In this document: positions 8,951 through 17,177 of the stretch, piece after piece
Layout: each line of letters begins with the position of its first letter
Numbering within the stretch: the stretch's first letter is position 1
Position numbers and translations under genes: made by a program
Assembly (NCBI GenBank): GCA_029210945.1
Contig: JARGGH010000011.1
Location: 1 to 64,000 of the forward strand
Direction of reading: 5' to 3'
From: Anaerolineales bacterium
GTDB lineage: Bacteria; Chloroflexota; Anaerolineae; Anaerolineales; E44-bin32
Length of the DNA stretch: 64,000 nt
Notes under the pieces: model-generated
Database searches by the model: none
The model's input: only the letters and a program-made list of their open reading frames with translations
What the model was told of the DNA's origin: nothing

Positions 8951-9625
8951 ATGAAGATTTCCATCGGCAGCACATGGCATCAAGCACCAACCGGCGCACG
9001 CGTGGGTGTGCTGATCATGAACGAGGTAGCAAATCCATTAAGCCACCCGCGATTGGAAGCCCATAAAGCGGAACTTGAACGAGAGTTGCGCCGGAGATAT
9101 GCCCGGAAGGAGCGAGCCGACCTGCGTGCCGAGCCCAGACCCGCGGCCTACGATCACTTTTACCGTCAATTCAAGAAGACTTATCACCTTCAGCTCCAGC
9201 TTGAATCGGTGTGCTCCGGAAGACCAATCTCTTCGGTCGCGACGCTGGTAGAAGCGATGATCATGGCCGAGTTGGAGGACCTACTGCTCACCGCAGGTCA
9301 TGACCTCGACACGGTCCATCCGCCAATTCAGATCGAAGTTGCTGACGGGACCGAGGCGTACACAACGATGAAAGGCGAAATGCAAACTCTCAAATGCGGG
9401 GATCTCTTCATCCATGATGCAGAAGGCGTTCTCTCGAGCCTGATCTACGGCCCGGACAGGCGCAGCCGCATCCGCCCTGAGACAAAACACGTCCTCTTCA
9501 CAACCTACGCTGTCCCCGGGATTTGGGCTGCAGATCTGCTCGCTCACCTTAAAAACCTTCGAGACCATGTGCTCCTTATCGCTCCAGAAGCGGATGTGGA
9601 ATACATGGGCATCGTAGGCGACTAG
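8951..9625 (+). CDS. B3/B4 tRNA-binding-domain protein
   Basis: A 224-aa protein with the B3/B4 domain found in the beta subunit of phenylalanyl-tRNA synthetase and in free-standing relatives. Recognisable points are NPLSHPRLEAHKAELE near the N-terminus, YDHFYRQFKKTYHLQLQLES, and the SSVATLVEAMIMAELE helix. Free-standing members may bind or edit aminoacyl-tRNA, but function is mostly unproven. An internal ATG near 9020 could also be the start. Confidence 0.7.
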   Translation: MKISIGSTWHQAPTGARVGVLIMNEVANPLSHPRLEAHKAELERELRRRYARKERADLRAEPRPAAYDHFYRQFKKTYHLQLQLESVCSGRPISSVATLVEAMIMAELEDLLLTAGHDLDTVHPPIQIEVADGTEAYTTMKGEMQTLKCGDLFIHDAEGVLSSLIYGPDRRSRIRPETKHVLFTTYAVPGIWAADLLAHLKNLRDHVLLIAPEADVEYMGIVGD

Positions 9626-9668
9626 CGTTAGCGAGGTTGGACCGCTGCGAACAGGAAGTAGACCGAAA

Positions 9669-10115
9669 ATGGACACATTTGAGCCGCATAGCTTCAACTG
9701 CAAAGGCTGTGTGCGGATAAAGAAGCTGATTTCAACTGCGGTGGTGCTGACAGCGATCACGCTGCTTTTTGCCGCCTGCCGCCCACGCACCTCCAAATTG
9801 GGATTCCTCGAAGGGCAGGTCACGATCGGTCTGCTGGTGCCTGCGCTGCGCGAGGGGGAGATAGAACCATCGCCCTCACCGGAGATGTTCGCCGCACGCC
9901 AGGTCATCATCTATGACGCCCGTGGCGCCCGGGAGATCAAACGGGCGCAGCTCGGCGCCGGCGGGTTTTATCGAGTTGAGCTTCCCCCGGGCGTATACAC
10001 CGTCGATATCAACCGCACCGGGATTGATACGGCCAGTGGACTGCCCGCCCGGGTTGTGATTAAGCCCGGCAAGACGCTGCTCCTGAATTTCGACATTGAC
10101 ACAGGCATCCGATGA
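9669..10115 (+). CDS. Lipoprotein with a carboxypeptidase-regulatory-like domain
   Basis: A 148-aa protein with an unusually long N-terminal leader, then a hydrophobic stretch ending in a lipobox (LLFAAC, Cys about 38). The mature part has a beta-sandwich-like pattern with GFYRVELPPGVYTVDI, typical of carboxypeptidase-regulatory or transthyretin-like modules on secreted proteins. It probably sits anchored on the outer face of the membrane. An internal Met in the leader may be the true start. It overlaps the next gene by 4 bp (ATGA), so the two are translationally coupled. Confidence 0.65.
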   Translation: MDTFEPHSFNCKGCVRIKKLISTAVVLTAITLLFAACRPRTSKLGFLEGQVTIGLLVPALREGEIEPSPSPEMFAARQVIIYDARGAREIKRAQLGAGGFYRVELPPGVYTVDINRTGIDTASGLPARVVIKPGKTLLLNFDIDTGIR

Positions 10116-10606
10116 ATCAATCAGATCAGACGCGCAACAAACCTGGACGGCCCGCCATCCCGGAATCCTACGGCATTTCGAAGCAGCAATCCGGCCTGCT
10201 CGACTGGCATTCCGTTGAGCGACGTCTTATTGACGCCCGAAATTACTGGCTCGCAACAGCCTCCACAGCAGGTCGACCCCATGTCGCACCGATTTGGGGG
10301 CTCTGGTTCCAGGGAGATTTCTACTTCGCCACGGACCCCGCCAGCCGGAAAGCCCGCAACCTTGCAGAGAACCCCCGCGCCAACCTGCACCTGGAAAGCG
10401 GGGACGAGGTCGTTATCGTCGAAGGAGCCGTCAGCGTTTTGCCGGATAGACAGTTGAGCGCAATGCTGAACAGGCTCTACCTGGAGAAGTATGCTGTCGA
10501 CCTGGCTGGTAGTCCAATCCATCACCTTCTGCCCGAAAAGGTCCTGGCGTGGGAGGAAGCCGATTTCCCGAACACTGCCACACGTTGGGTCATTTCGCGC
10601 CGCTGA
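10112..10606 (+). CDS. Pyridoxamine 5'-phosphate oxidase-family (PPOX) flavin/F420 protein
   Basis: A 164-aa split-barrel protein. The N-terminal half contains the hallmark YWLATASTAGRPHVAPIWG pattern and then GDFYFATDPASRKARNLAEN, which bind FMN or F420. The C-terminal FPNTATRWVI finishes the barrel. Such proteins reduce small substrates or handle heme; the cofactor here cannot be decided from sequence alone, although a deazaflavin-family gene elsewhere in the window makes F420 plausible. It is coupled by a 4-bp overlap to the upstream lipoprotein gene. Confidence 0.75.
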   Translation: MNQSDQTRNKPGRPAIPESYGISKQQSGLLDWHSVERRLIDARNYWLATASTAGRPHVAPIWGLWFQGDFYFATDPASRKARNLAENPRANLHLESGDEVVIVEGAVSVLPDRQLSAMLNRLYLEKYAVDLAGSPIHHLLPEKVLAWEEADFPNTATRWVISRR

Positions 10607-10763
10607 TCTGATTGGACGGATTAGCCCCCCGCAAATGCGAGCGGGTATACTTTTCTCAGCGGTGGGGACCGATTGAATTTGTGACACAGCGCGCACACGG
10701 TGGTCACTATGGCGGTGTCTCTACGCCATCATCTATAACCTCAGAGCCCTGGAGACTTCATGA

Positions 10764-11135
10764 ATGAAGATGTTGATCAAAATAGAAGAACTGATGCTGG
10801 CCGCGCTCGCACTCTGGTTATTCGCCCAGCTTGAATATTCCCTGTGGTGGGCTCTGCTCATGCTCCTGGCTCCCGATATCAGCATGCTGGGCTACCTGCT
10901 TGACACTGCAAGCGGGGCAGACGCATACAACCTGCTGCACCACAAAGGAATCGCGGTCGGATTATACCTGGCTGGTGCGATCCTCTCGCTCCCAATCTTG
11001 CAGGCCACCGGCCTGGTCATCTTTGGACACTCGTCGCTCGATCGTGTCTTTGGTTACGGCTTGAAACACAGCGATGCCTTCCAGCACACGCACCTCGGGT
11101 GGAGCGGCGGCGCTAAACCTGCTCATTCTGAGTGA
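10764..11135 (+). CDS. DUF4260-family membrane protein
   Basis: A 123-aa protein with three or four hydrophobic segments and the signatures of DUF4260: LAPDISMLGYLLD and the polar motif YNLLHHKGIAVGLYL, then GHSSLDRVFGYGLKH near the C-terminus. The conserved His and Asp residues within membrane segments suggest metal or proton handling, but no function is established. It lies 21 bp upstream of panD and is probably in the same transcript. Confidence 0.8.
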   Translation: MKMLIKIEELMLAALALWLFAQLEYSLWWALLMLLAPDISMLGYLLDTASGADAYNLLHHKGIAVGLYLAGAILSLPILQATGLVIFGHSSLDRVFGYGLKHSDAFQHTHLGWSGGAKPAHSE

Positions 11136-11156
11136 GGGTTCAACCAGGAAGAGGTA

Positions 11157-11510
11157 ATGATGAGATCGGTGCTTCGTTCGAAAATCCACAACGCCACGGT
11201 AACAGACGCCAACCCGGACTATATTGGCTCGATCACAATTGACGAGGTTTTGATCGAGCAAGCAGGCCTCTGGCCTGGCGAGAAAGTGCTTGTGGTCAGC
11301 AACCATACCGGTGAACGGCTCGAAACTTACGTCATTTCGGGCGCACGCAGTTCGGGGGAGATTCAGATGAACGGCGCTGCGGCCCACCGCATTCACGCAG
11401 GCGAGCAGATCATCATCATGGGGTTCGAGCTGAGCGATACTCCAATTGAACCGAAGGTCATCATCGTCGATCAAGACAATCGATTCCGCTCTATGCTCCG
11501 ACCGGGATAA
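11157..11510 (+). CDS. panD: Aspartate 1-decarboxylase
   Basis: A 117-aa proenzyme that makes beta-alanine from L-aspartate for pantothenate and coenzyme A. The self-cleavage site is Gly24-Ser25 in DYIGSITID; Ser25 becomes the pyruvoyl group after cleavage. The ISGARSSGEIQMNGAAAH segment is the usual active-site loop. Length is normal. The start is placed at the first of two Met codons behind an AGGAAGAGG site; starting at the second would shift the serine to position 24. No panB or panC is adjacent. Confidence 0.92.
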   Translation: MMRSVLRSKIHNATVTDANPDYIGSITIDEVLIEQAGLWPGEKVLVVSNHTGERLETYVISGARSSGEIQMNGAAAHRIHAGEQIIIMGFELSDTPIEPKVIIVDQDNRFRSMLRPG

Positions 11511-11711
11511 CATCCACATGCCTCTCGTCTTGCAGGCCGCAAGATCACACCGCCCCGATCAGCGACAACCTCTATCGGCTTGGGCTCACTCTATGAAATT
11601 TCGATCGACAACGGGCAGTCCAACCTTTCAGGGATCTCGTCAAAACACCTTAACCGGCGGATACTGGCGGCCTCAGGACCAGACTTCCTTGCTGCAAAGG
11701 GGGTGTCCGAC

Positions 11712-12182
11712 ATGTCCTATCCACTCTTCATCCCGGGATTTGAAAATCAGGAGATCGATGTCGTCCCATCAGGATTCGTTCGCGGGCCTCGATTGCTGCT
11801 TAACGGGATTGCAGCTTCTAAAGGTCCGGGGCGCAACCGATATGCCCTTGCACGCCCCGACGGGTCGAAAACGATCATCAAGCTTAAGCCAACGCTCTTA
11901 GATCCTGTACCGAAGGTCATCGTCGATGGTGAGCAGATTGAAGTCGTTCCGCCGTTGGGCGCCATGCAACTGGTAGGGAGCGGCATCACCCTGGTCTTGA
12001 TTTTCGTGGGTGGTGCGGTGGGGGGCCTCATCGGTGGCGCCGCGTACTGGATAAATATCATCATCTTCCGTTCAGAGATGAGCACCGCGGAAAGGTACAT
12101 CCTCACCGCCCTGGTTTCAGGGATCGCGCTGGTGCTGTACTTGATTGTGAGCATGTTCTTATCTGCGCTATTCTTCGATTAA
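11712..12182 (+). CDS. Membrane protein, unknown function
   Basis: A 156-aa protein from the ATG at 11712, which has an AAGGGGG ribosome site. A longer in-frame start at 11580 adds 44 residues of unlikely composition. The first ~90 residues are soluble (basic, with a GPGRNRYALARPDGS segment). Two strongly hydrophobic helices follow, with glycine-rich VGGAVGGLIGGAAYW in the first. The topology suggests a small membrane-anchored domain. No family recognised. Confidence 0.6.
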   Translation: MSYPLFIPGFENQEIDVVPSGFVRGPRLLLNGIAASKGPGRNRYALARPDGSKTIIKLKPTLLDPVPKVIVDGEQIEVVPPLGAMQLVGSGITLVLIFVGGAVGGLIGGAAYWINIIIFRSEMSTAERYILTALVSGIALVLYLIVSMFLSALFFD

Positions 12183-12497
12183 CTCTTTTCTTCTCTGAAG
12201 GAGCAAATACTTACCCAGAGTGGACTATTTGATCGATAAACCTGGATAGCAAAGGTACAATTTCAGACGCACCCGCCATGACAGAAGGACGAACGCATCT
12301 CCGCCTCACAGATCAGGTTCCGGTAACCAGCATGGAGACCGCCCTTCCCTACAATCGCGCTTTGTACGAGGCTCCTAAGTCACCACTGCAGGTTAGCTTT
12401 CTGAGCCGGTGATCTTAGTGATCACCAAGAGAGGGACGTCACCAAAAGGCAGGTCCTAAAGCATATGATCAGCACTTGGTTTTTCCTGGACTGAGCG
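12183..12497. other. Intergenic gap upstream of a CPBP protease gene
   Basis: A 315-bp region. I see no gene, RNA or clear promoter. Minus-strand open frames that extend into it are shadows of the + strand protease gene. Confidence 0.4.
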
Positions 12498-13214
12498 ATG
12501 GGATTTGAAAGCACACAGTCTTCCGCCCTCATTCTGACGGTTCTTTCTATTCTTCTTATCGTCCCCAGCCTGCGCAAGCAGCCCGGGATGGGCGTACTCC
12601 CATCCCTTCTGATGATAGGCCTGATCCTATGGCAGCGCAGGGATGGGTGGCAGGCGCTCGGTCTGACCGCGCCTGGATCGTGGCTCGCCACCATCGGATC
12701 GAGCCTGGTATTCGGGATCCTGATTGCGCTGCTGTCGGTGATGGTGGTCGAGCCATTGTCCGAACGCCTGACTGGGGCAGAACACGATCTCAGTGCGCTG
12801 GGGACGATCCGCGGCAACCTGCGGGCCACGCTCACCTGGATTGCGGCAGCATGGCTTATGGCTGCCGCGCTGGAGGAGATCGTCTTCCGCGGTTTCATGA
12901 TGCGCGAGTTTGTTCGCCTGCTGGGCACTGGTGCCGCTGCAAATCTTCTCAACATCCTGATCACATCGATGGTTTTCGGCCTGGCGCATTGGTACCAGAG
13001 CTGCGCCGGCGCGCTGAGCACTGGCATGGTGAGCCTCGCCCTGGGCGCCCTGTTCATCTGGAATGAATTTCAGCTCTGGCTGCTGATCTTGACCCACGGC
13101 GTGATCGACACGGTCGGTCTGCTGCTGATCTACTCCGGTTGGGATGAGCGCTTAAAAAATGTACTTTTTCGACCGCATGGGTCGGGCGTCGATGCCGGCG
13201 CCCGGTCCGAGTAA
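12498..13214 (+). CDS. CPBP-family intramembrane metalloprotease
   Basis: A 238-aa polytopic membrane protein of the CPBP (CAAX protease and bacteriocin-processing; Rce1-like) family. All key motifs are present: Glu126-Glu127-x3-Arg131 in LEEIVFRG, His164 in GLAHW, and the third motif THGVIDTVG with His200. The family includes protein-maturation and self-immunity proteases, but the substrate here is unknown. The frame continues open directly after its stop codon into the next small reading frame. Confidence 0.87.
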   Translation: MGFESTQSSALILTVLSILLIVPSLRKQPGMGVLPSLLMIGLILWQRRDGWQALGLTAPGSWLATIGSSLVFGILIALLSVMVVEPLSERLTGAEHDLSALGTIRGNLRATLTWIAAAWLMAAALEEIVFRGFMMREFVRLLGTGAAANLLNILITSMVFGLAHWYQSCAGALSTGMVSLALGALFIWNEFQLWLLILTHGVIDTVGLLLIYSGWDERLKNVLFRPHGSGVDAGARSE

Positions 13215-13286
13215 AAGGGGCAATTCACGACGGGCGCTTTCGAGCAGAGCGAACGCCGGGCGCTCATTGAGGATCGAATAATTGAA

Positions 13287-13547
13287 GTGGGCGGGCTATC
13301 CTTGGTTCTCTGCCCCGGCGGCATGTTGGCCGCGGCTCGGGACTACACGCTGAAGGAGTTGAACCCGTTAGCCGCACACGGCCCGGCTGTGCGCTCAGCG
13401 CTGCTTGAGTGCGGTGTGCGGTCGATGCAAACGATATTGTATGGCGGCACGGTTGGAGGTATCGGAAACGAACCAGGTCCGGTTTTCACAGGTATTGAAT
13501 TGAATCCACGGGAAACAAAAAGGAGGCTGCAATGGTTGTGCGAATAG
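13287..13547 (+). CDS. Possible small hypothetical protein
   Basis: An 86-aa frame from a GTG at 13287. The same frame is open from immediately after the CPBP stop codon (13215) and reads protein-like throughout, with for example SERRALIEDRIIEVGGLSL. No good ATG is present upstream, and it overlaps the following lipoprotein gene by 16 bp. It could be a real small gene with an unusual start, or a remnant. Confidence 0.35.
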   Translation: MGGLSLVLCPGGMLAAARDYTLKELNPLAAHGPAVRSALLECGVRSMQTILYGGTVGGIGNEPGPVFTGIELNPRETKRRLQWLCE

Positions 13548-13996
13548 CGTCTCACTTCCTGATCCTCTTTGCTCTCGCGGCGGCTTGCGCCCCTGCCTCG
13601 AGTTGTCCTGCGACCACCCCGAACGCGTCGACACCCCCCGGTGAGACACCCAGTGAAACCCATCACGGCAACGGAGCACTCTGGACTGCATTATGGCCTG
13701 ACGGCGAGATCATCTTCAGCCCGGACGGTCCGGGGGAAATGCGCCCGGACGGTTCTCTGGCGATGAAATTCCCCTGGTGGCGTGCTCAGGGCGTGGAAGG
13801 CGCGATCAAGATCAGCGGCAGGAGGCTGGATCAACCCGCCGGAGGCAGCCTAACCGCCGAGATGCCTGATGGATATGGCGACACAGGCTTCCAGGCCAGC
13901 GCGCTGGTGTTCCCTTCGGAGGGCTGCTGGGAGGTTGCGGCACGCGCCGGCGAAGCCGAGTTGATCTTCACCGTTGAGGCGATCATCGCCGATTGA
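13532..13996 (+). CDS. Secreted lipoprotein, unknown function
   Basis: A 154-aa protein with a lipoprotein signal (hydrophobic stretch to AAAC, Cys about 19) followed by a low-complexity Thr/Pro/Ser-rich linker to about residue 45. The mature region has beta-rich composition with LWTALWPDGEIIFSPDGPG and ends with FTVEAIIAD. The ribosome site AAAGGAGG is strong. The family is not recognised. A bidirectional terminator separates it from the convergent corrinoid-protein gene. Confidence 0.7.
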   Translation: MVVRIASHFLILFALAAACAPASSCPATTPNASTPPGETPSETHHGNGALWTALWPDGEIIFSPDGPGEMRPDGSLAMKFPWWRAQGVEGAIKISGRRLDQPAGGSLTAEMPDGYGDTGFQASALVFPSEGCWEVAARAGEAELIFTVEAIIAD

Positions 13997-14033
13997 TCAC
14001 AACCCTATAAGAATCGGTCCAGTAAATGCAAAA

Positions 14034-14058
14034 GGCTCCGGCAAACAGAGCCGGAGCC
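14034..14058. terminator. Bidirectional intrinsic terminator
   Basis: A perfect 9-bp hairpin, GGCTCCGGC and GCCGGAGCC, with a 7-nt loop, lies between convergent genes. The T-run is short on both sides: TTTT on the minus strand, TCATTTCTT on the plus strand. Confidence 0.75.
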
Positions 14059-14080
14059 TCATTTCTTGAGAAGCGGACGA

Positions 14081-14716
14081 TCAGGCGAGCAGTTTTTTGG
14101 CCAGGTCCGCCGCTGAGGCAGCGTTGGAGGCGTAGCCATCTGCGCCGATCTGGTCGGCGAATGATTGCGTGACCGGTGCGCCGCCGATGATGACCTTGAC
14201 CCGATCGCGCACACCGGCTTCGTCAAGCGCCTTGATCGTCTGCTCCATCGTCCGCATCGTCGTCGTGAGCAGCGCCGACATGCCGATGACATCCGGCTCG
14301 AATTCCTTGACTCCACGCACAAACTCTTCCGGCGCGACGTCCTTGCCGAGATCTTCAACATCGAAACCGGCGCCTTCACACATCATCGCGACCAGATTCT
14401 TGCCGATATCATGCAGGTCGCCCTTGACCGTGCCGAGCAGGATTTTACCGGCCATATCCGCGCCGGTTTCGACCAGCAAAGGCCGCACGATTTTCATGGA
14501 AGCCTGCATGGCGCGTGCGGAGCGTAAGACTTCCGGGACGAACATGTTGCCGGCTTTGAACTCGACGCCGACGTGATCCATGCCCGACATGAGACCGTCA
14601 TCGAGAATCTCTTTGGCCGAAAACCCTTCATCGAGCGCTGCCTGTGTCAGATCAGCCATCACCTCAAGCTCGCCTTCAATTACGGCCGTTGAAAGCTTCG
14701 ATAAGCTCTCACTCAT
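14081..14716 (-). CDS. Corrinoid methyl-carrier protein (MttC/MtgC-like)
   Basis: A 211-aa two-domain corrinoid protein that carries a methyl group on Co(III) between methyltransferases. Residues 1-90 are the helical cap domain and 91-211 the B12-binding domain. Base-off binding motif D100-x-H102-x2-G105 is in VKGDLHDIGKN, with MSALLTTTM and GGAPVTQSFA later. The start at 14716 follows GGAGGAAAA; a 45-residue upstream extension is rejected. It is close in sequence to the corrinoid protein at 28467-29105. It sits alone, facing away from the main cluster, with the MetV-MetF fusion just upstream on the same strand. Confidence 0.92.
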   Translation of the reverse strand: MSESLSKLSTAVIEGELEVMADLTQAALDEGFSAKEILDDGLMSGMDHVGVEFKAGNMFVPEVLRSARAMQASMKIVRPLLVETGADMAGKILLGTVKGDLHDIGKNLVAMMCEGAGFDVEDLGKDVAPEEFVRGVKEFEPDVIGMSALLTTTMRTMEQTIKALDEAGVRDRVKVIIGGAPVTQSFADQIGADGYASNAASAADLAKKLLA

Positions 14717-14828
14717 CGTTTTCCTCCAGTTCGTCGCGGTTTTTTCTATCCGGCGGGGCTTCTGTCCACGCACCCTCACCAACCTGGCACCCATTGTACA
14801 CCGAACTCGAGCGGATGGTGCCAGAGAA

Positions 14829-14862
14829 AAAGCCCACCTGCGTAGAAGCATGCGTGGGCTTT
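14829..14862 (-). terminator. Intrinsic terminator after the MetV-MetF gene
   Basis: AAAGCCCAC and GTGGGCTTT form a 9-bp stem. On the minus strand a TTTTT tract follows it, which fits termination of the gene at 14893-16380. Confidence 0.75.
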
Positions 14863-14892
14863 CTTTTCATAGATCATGCAAGGCCGGTCGGG

Positions 14893-16380
14893 TCAGGCAG
14901 CGGCGGCTGTCTCGGGGAGCTCCGTGATCCTCGGTCGCGGCAGGCCGCTTTCCTCGACCAGGCGCGGGATGATTGCTTCCCAGTGAACTGCCATGAGGTG
15001 GATGCCGTTGATGCCATTCGTGTTCTTGAGCTTATCGATCATCTCAAGCGCAATCTGAACACCAACCTCCTGCTCCGCTTCCTTGTCGCCTGCGGCGTCC
15101 ATTCGCTGGATGACCTCATCCGGGACCACCACTCCGGGCACATCGGCAGCCATGAAGTGAGCGGCTCTCGCACTCTTGAGCGGTATCATGCCCGCCAGAA
15201 TGTAGACCTTATCCAGCAAGTTGCGCTTATCCAGCGCTTCCAGCCACTCCAGGAAACCATCGTAATCGAAGATCGGCTGTGTTTGAATGAATTGGGCGCC
15301 GGCGTTGATCTTCTTCTCGGCGCGGATGGCTTCAAAGCGCGGCGGCGCCCCGAAAGGCGATCCAGCCGCTCCGAGGAAGAGCTGCGGGCGGTGCTTGATG
15401 CTGCGCCCGTCGATGTAGATGCCCTCGTCACGCATGCGCCGCAGCATCCAGAGCACCTGGACGGCGTCCATGTCGAACTGATCGGGCTTCGTCATCGGTG
15501 TCGGCCCGAAGCGGTGGTGATCACCGCTCAAGCAGAGCACATTGCGGATCCCCAACCCGGCCGCGCCCATGACATCCGACTCGATCACCACGCGTGTGCG
15601 GTCACGGGCTTGCAGCTGCATGATCGGTTCCATGCCGGCGTCGAGACAGATCTTGCTCGATGCGATGCTGCTCATGCGCGCCGAAGCGGAAGCGTTATCC
15701 GTAAAATTGGCCGCCGAGACATAGCCCTTAAGCCAATTGACCTTCTTTAATATCACGTCACCCGAGGCACTGAGCGGCGGCGCGATCTCTCCGGTAGTTA
15801 CGAAGTCGCCTGTCCGCAGATTGGCTTCGAGGATCGAGATTGGCTCGTCGTAGGCTGGTGCGTGATACTGCGAATCCCCCTGCCACCATTCGGGTTGGCG
15901 CAAGTCGTAGAAAAATGAATCCCATTCCTGATCGAACTTTTTGCGGTTGAAGAGGAAGTCACGCGGTCGGGGCCCCTGGTCACGTTCTCGCCACGTCTGG
16001 ATCATATCGATCCAGGTTTCGTGCCCGACCCGATTTCCATCCAGAGGAGCGTTGATCTCCAGCAATTTTTCTGTGCGGCCCATGCGTTCGGCGCGTTCAT
16101 AGATCAAGTACCAGGTGCACGGGCGGGTTGGATCCACTTCACACTTGTCAGGGGTTGCACCACCGCAGAGGCCGTTGCGCAGCCCCTTGGGGCACGTCAT
16201 CGGGCAGATGAAAGCAGTTTCCTGCAGGATGCAGTTGCCGCACATCCGGCAACTGAAGAGTGCGCTTTTAATCGTCTGTTCACCCAGGGTGAACACACGC
16301 ATGAAGAAGGTGTCCTCATCGCGGCGGTAGGGTTTGAATGGGGCTTGATAGCGGCGAGGAGAGAATAATGACATGGTCAA
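14893..16380 (-). CDS. MetV-MetF fusion: methylenetetrahydrofolate reductase with N-terminal zinc/cysteine domain
   Basis: A 495-aa protein in which a cysteine-rich MTHFR C-terminal-type domain (MetV; roughly residues 30-110, with CRMCGNC, CPMTCPKGLRNGLCGG and a further Cys pair) precedes a TIM-barrel MetF domain (about 190-485). In the second domain GEIAPP, LSGDHH and the FIQTQPIFD strand are recognisable. MetF interconverts methyl- and methylene-tetrahydrofolate with an FAD cofactor. In acetogens MetV and MetF are separate partners; here they are fused. The fusion would link methyl groups released by the nearby methyltransferases to the folate pool. Confidence 0.85.
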   Translation of the reverse strand: MTMSLFSPRRYQAPFKPYRRDEDTFFMRVFTLGEQTIKSALFSCRMCGNCILQETAFICPMTCPKGLRNGLCGGATPDKCEVDPTRPCTWYLIYERAERMGRTEKLLEINAPLDGNRVGHETWIDMIQTWRERDQGPRPRDFLFNRKKFDQEWDSFFYDLRQPEWWQGDSQYHAPAYDEPISILEANLRTGDFVTTGEIAPPLSASGDVILKKVNWLKGYVSAANFTDNASASARMSSIASSKICLDAGMEPIMQLQARDRTRVVIESDVMGAAGLGIRNVLCLSGDHHRFGPTPMTKPDQFDMDAVQVLWMLRRMRDEGIYIDGRSIKHRPQLFLGAAGSPFGAPPRFEAIRAEKKINAGAQFIQTQPIFDYDGFLEWLEALDKRNLLDKVYILAGMIPLKSARAAHFMAADVPGVVVPDEVIQRMDAAGDKEAEQEVGVQIALEMIDKLKNTNGINGIHLMAVHWEAIIPRLVEESGLPRPRITELPETAAAA

Positions 16381-16556
16381 CTCCCTGTTGGGGTTTCTCC
16401 GGTAAGTCTAATCGAATGTGCACGTGCCTCGCTAGTTACAAACATCACATCGTTGTCGATAGAATGCGTTTATTCAACCAAATTATGTCAAAATTAGGCT
16501 GTTTTCAGCCATCCGCGACCGTTCCCGACCGGATGGTTGACTCGCCAGTACATCCC

Positions 16557-16577
16557 GTGATATATTAGTGATATATT
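16557..16577. promoter_or_regulatory. TGATATATT direct repeat with 11-bp spacing
   Basis: Two copies of TGATATATT (16558-16566 and 16569-16577) lie one helical turn apart in the gap between the divergent MetV-MetF and importer genes. This is the arrangement expected for cooperative binding by a dimeric regulator. The A+T-rich repeats may instead be overlapping -10 elements. Two GntR/FCD regulators encoded in the island are candidate binders, but there is no direct evidence. Confidence 0.35.
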
Positions 16578-16759
16578 TACAGGAAACTGCTTCCGTGTCA
16601 AGTGAGGGACGAAGGTCCACACATCGATGCGACTCATCAAACAAACAACACTCTTGGCCAGTTCTCATCCGCCGCGCCGTTAAATTAACGACTGCGACGG
16701 ATGATTTGTTTAACCTTAACCGGTTCGAAACTTAACAATTGAACGATCCACCGAAGACA

Positions 16760-16942
16760 CCGTCAGGCGCTCAATCTGCCCGCCTGACCGAGGTCGGCGA
16801 CGGCATTGCGCGCCAGCCGCCACCCTACACGAAGTCCGGTGCGACCTGTCAGCCACGGTCAACTCCGGCGCTGTCCCGCAACTGTGGAGGCGGCCCCATC
16901 AACCGGCCGCCCAAGCCAGACCGTCTGTCTTCACGATTTTAT
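16760..16942 (+). promoter_or_regulatory. Cobalamin riboswitch
   Basis: The central block ACTCCGGCGCTGTCCCGCAA, continuing as CTGTG at 16862-16886, matches the conserved core of cobalamin riboswitches (TCCGGxxCTGTCCCGCAACTGT). The closing B12-box-like element AAGCCAGACCGTCTGTCTT follows at 16913-16931. An intrinsic terminator begins 22 bp later. The aptamer therefore probably senses a B12 compound and controls transcription into the importer operon at 17178. Boundaries are approximate. Confidence 0.87.
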
Positions 16943-16963
16943 GCTCATATAACCTTCCGAGGA

Positions 16964-16987
16964 GAGGGAGCCACCCGCTCCCTTTTT
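16964..16987 (+). terminator. Terminator in the riboswitch expression platform
   Basis: GGGAGC and GCTCCC with a 5-nt loop, followed by TTTTTT, lie just after the cobalamin aptamer and about 190 bp before the first importer gene. This suits premature termination when the aptamer is occupied. I did not find an unambiguous antiterminator. Confidence 0.75.
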
Positions 16988-17177
16988 TCATCCGGCTCAA
17001 CTTTTGCCATGCACCTGTGTTCAACCACCGGAGCTCGATTACTCAACGACATTCATCATCATGGCCTATGAAGGGAGGTGCTGTCCAACAATCGATTGCT
17101 AACCTGTCAACATCGTTGTCAGGCTTTGCGAGCGTGTTCTGCAAAGCCATCCGTCCTACCTAAACGGAGGAGTAAAA

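Noticed and set aside
14717..14851. 45-residue N-terminal extension of the corrinoid protein
   Set aside because: Passes through the terminator of the MetV-MetF gene; homologues in the window begin MSE/MNE with a ribosome site at the shorter start.
16381..17177. Open frames in the riboswitch leader (e.g. 17078-17377)
   Set aside because: Overlap the riboswitch leader or the signal peptide of the binding protein; composition is not protein-like.
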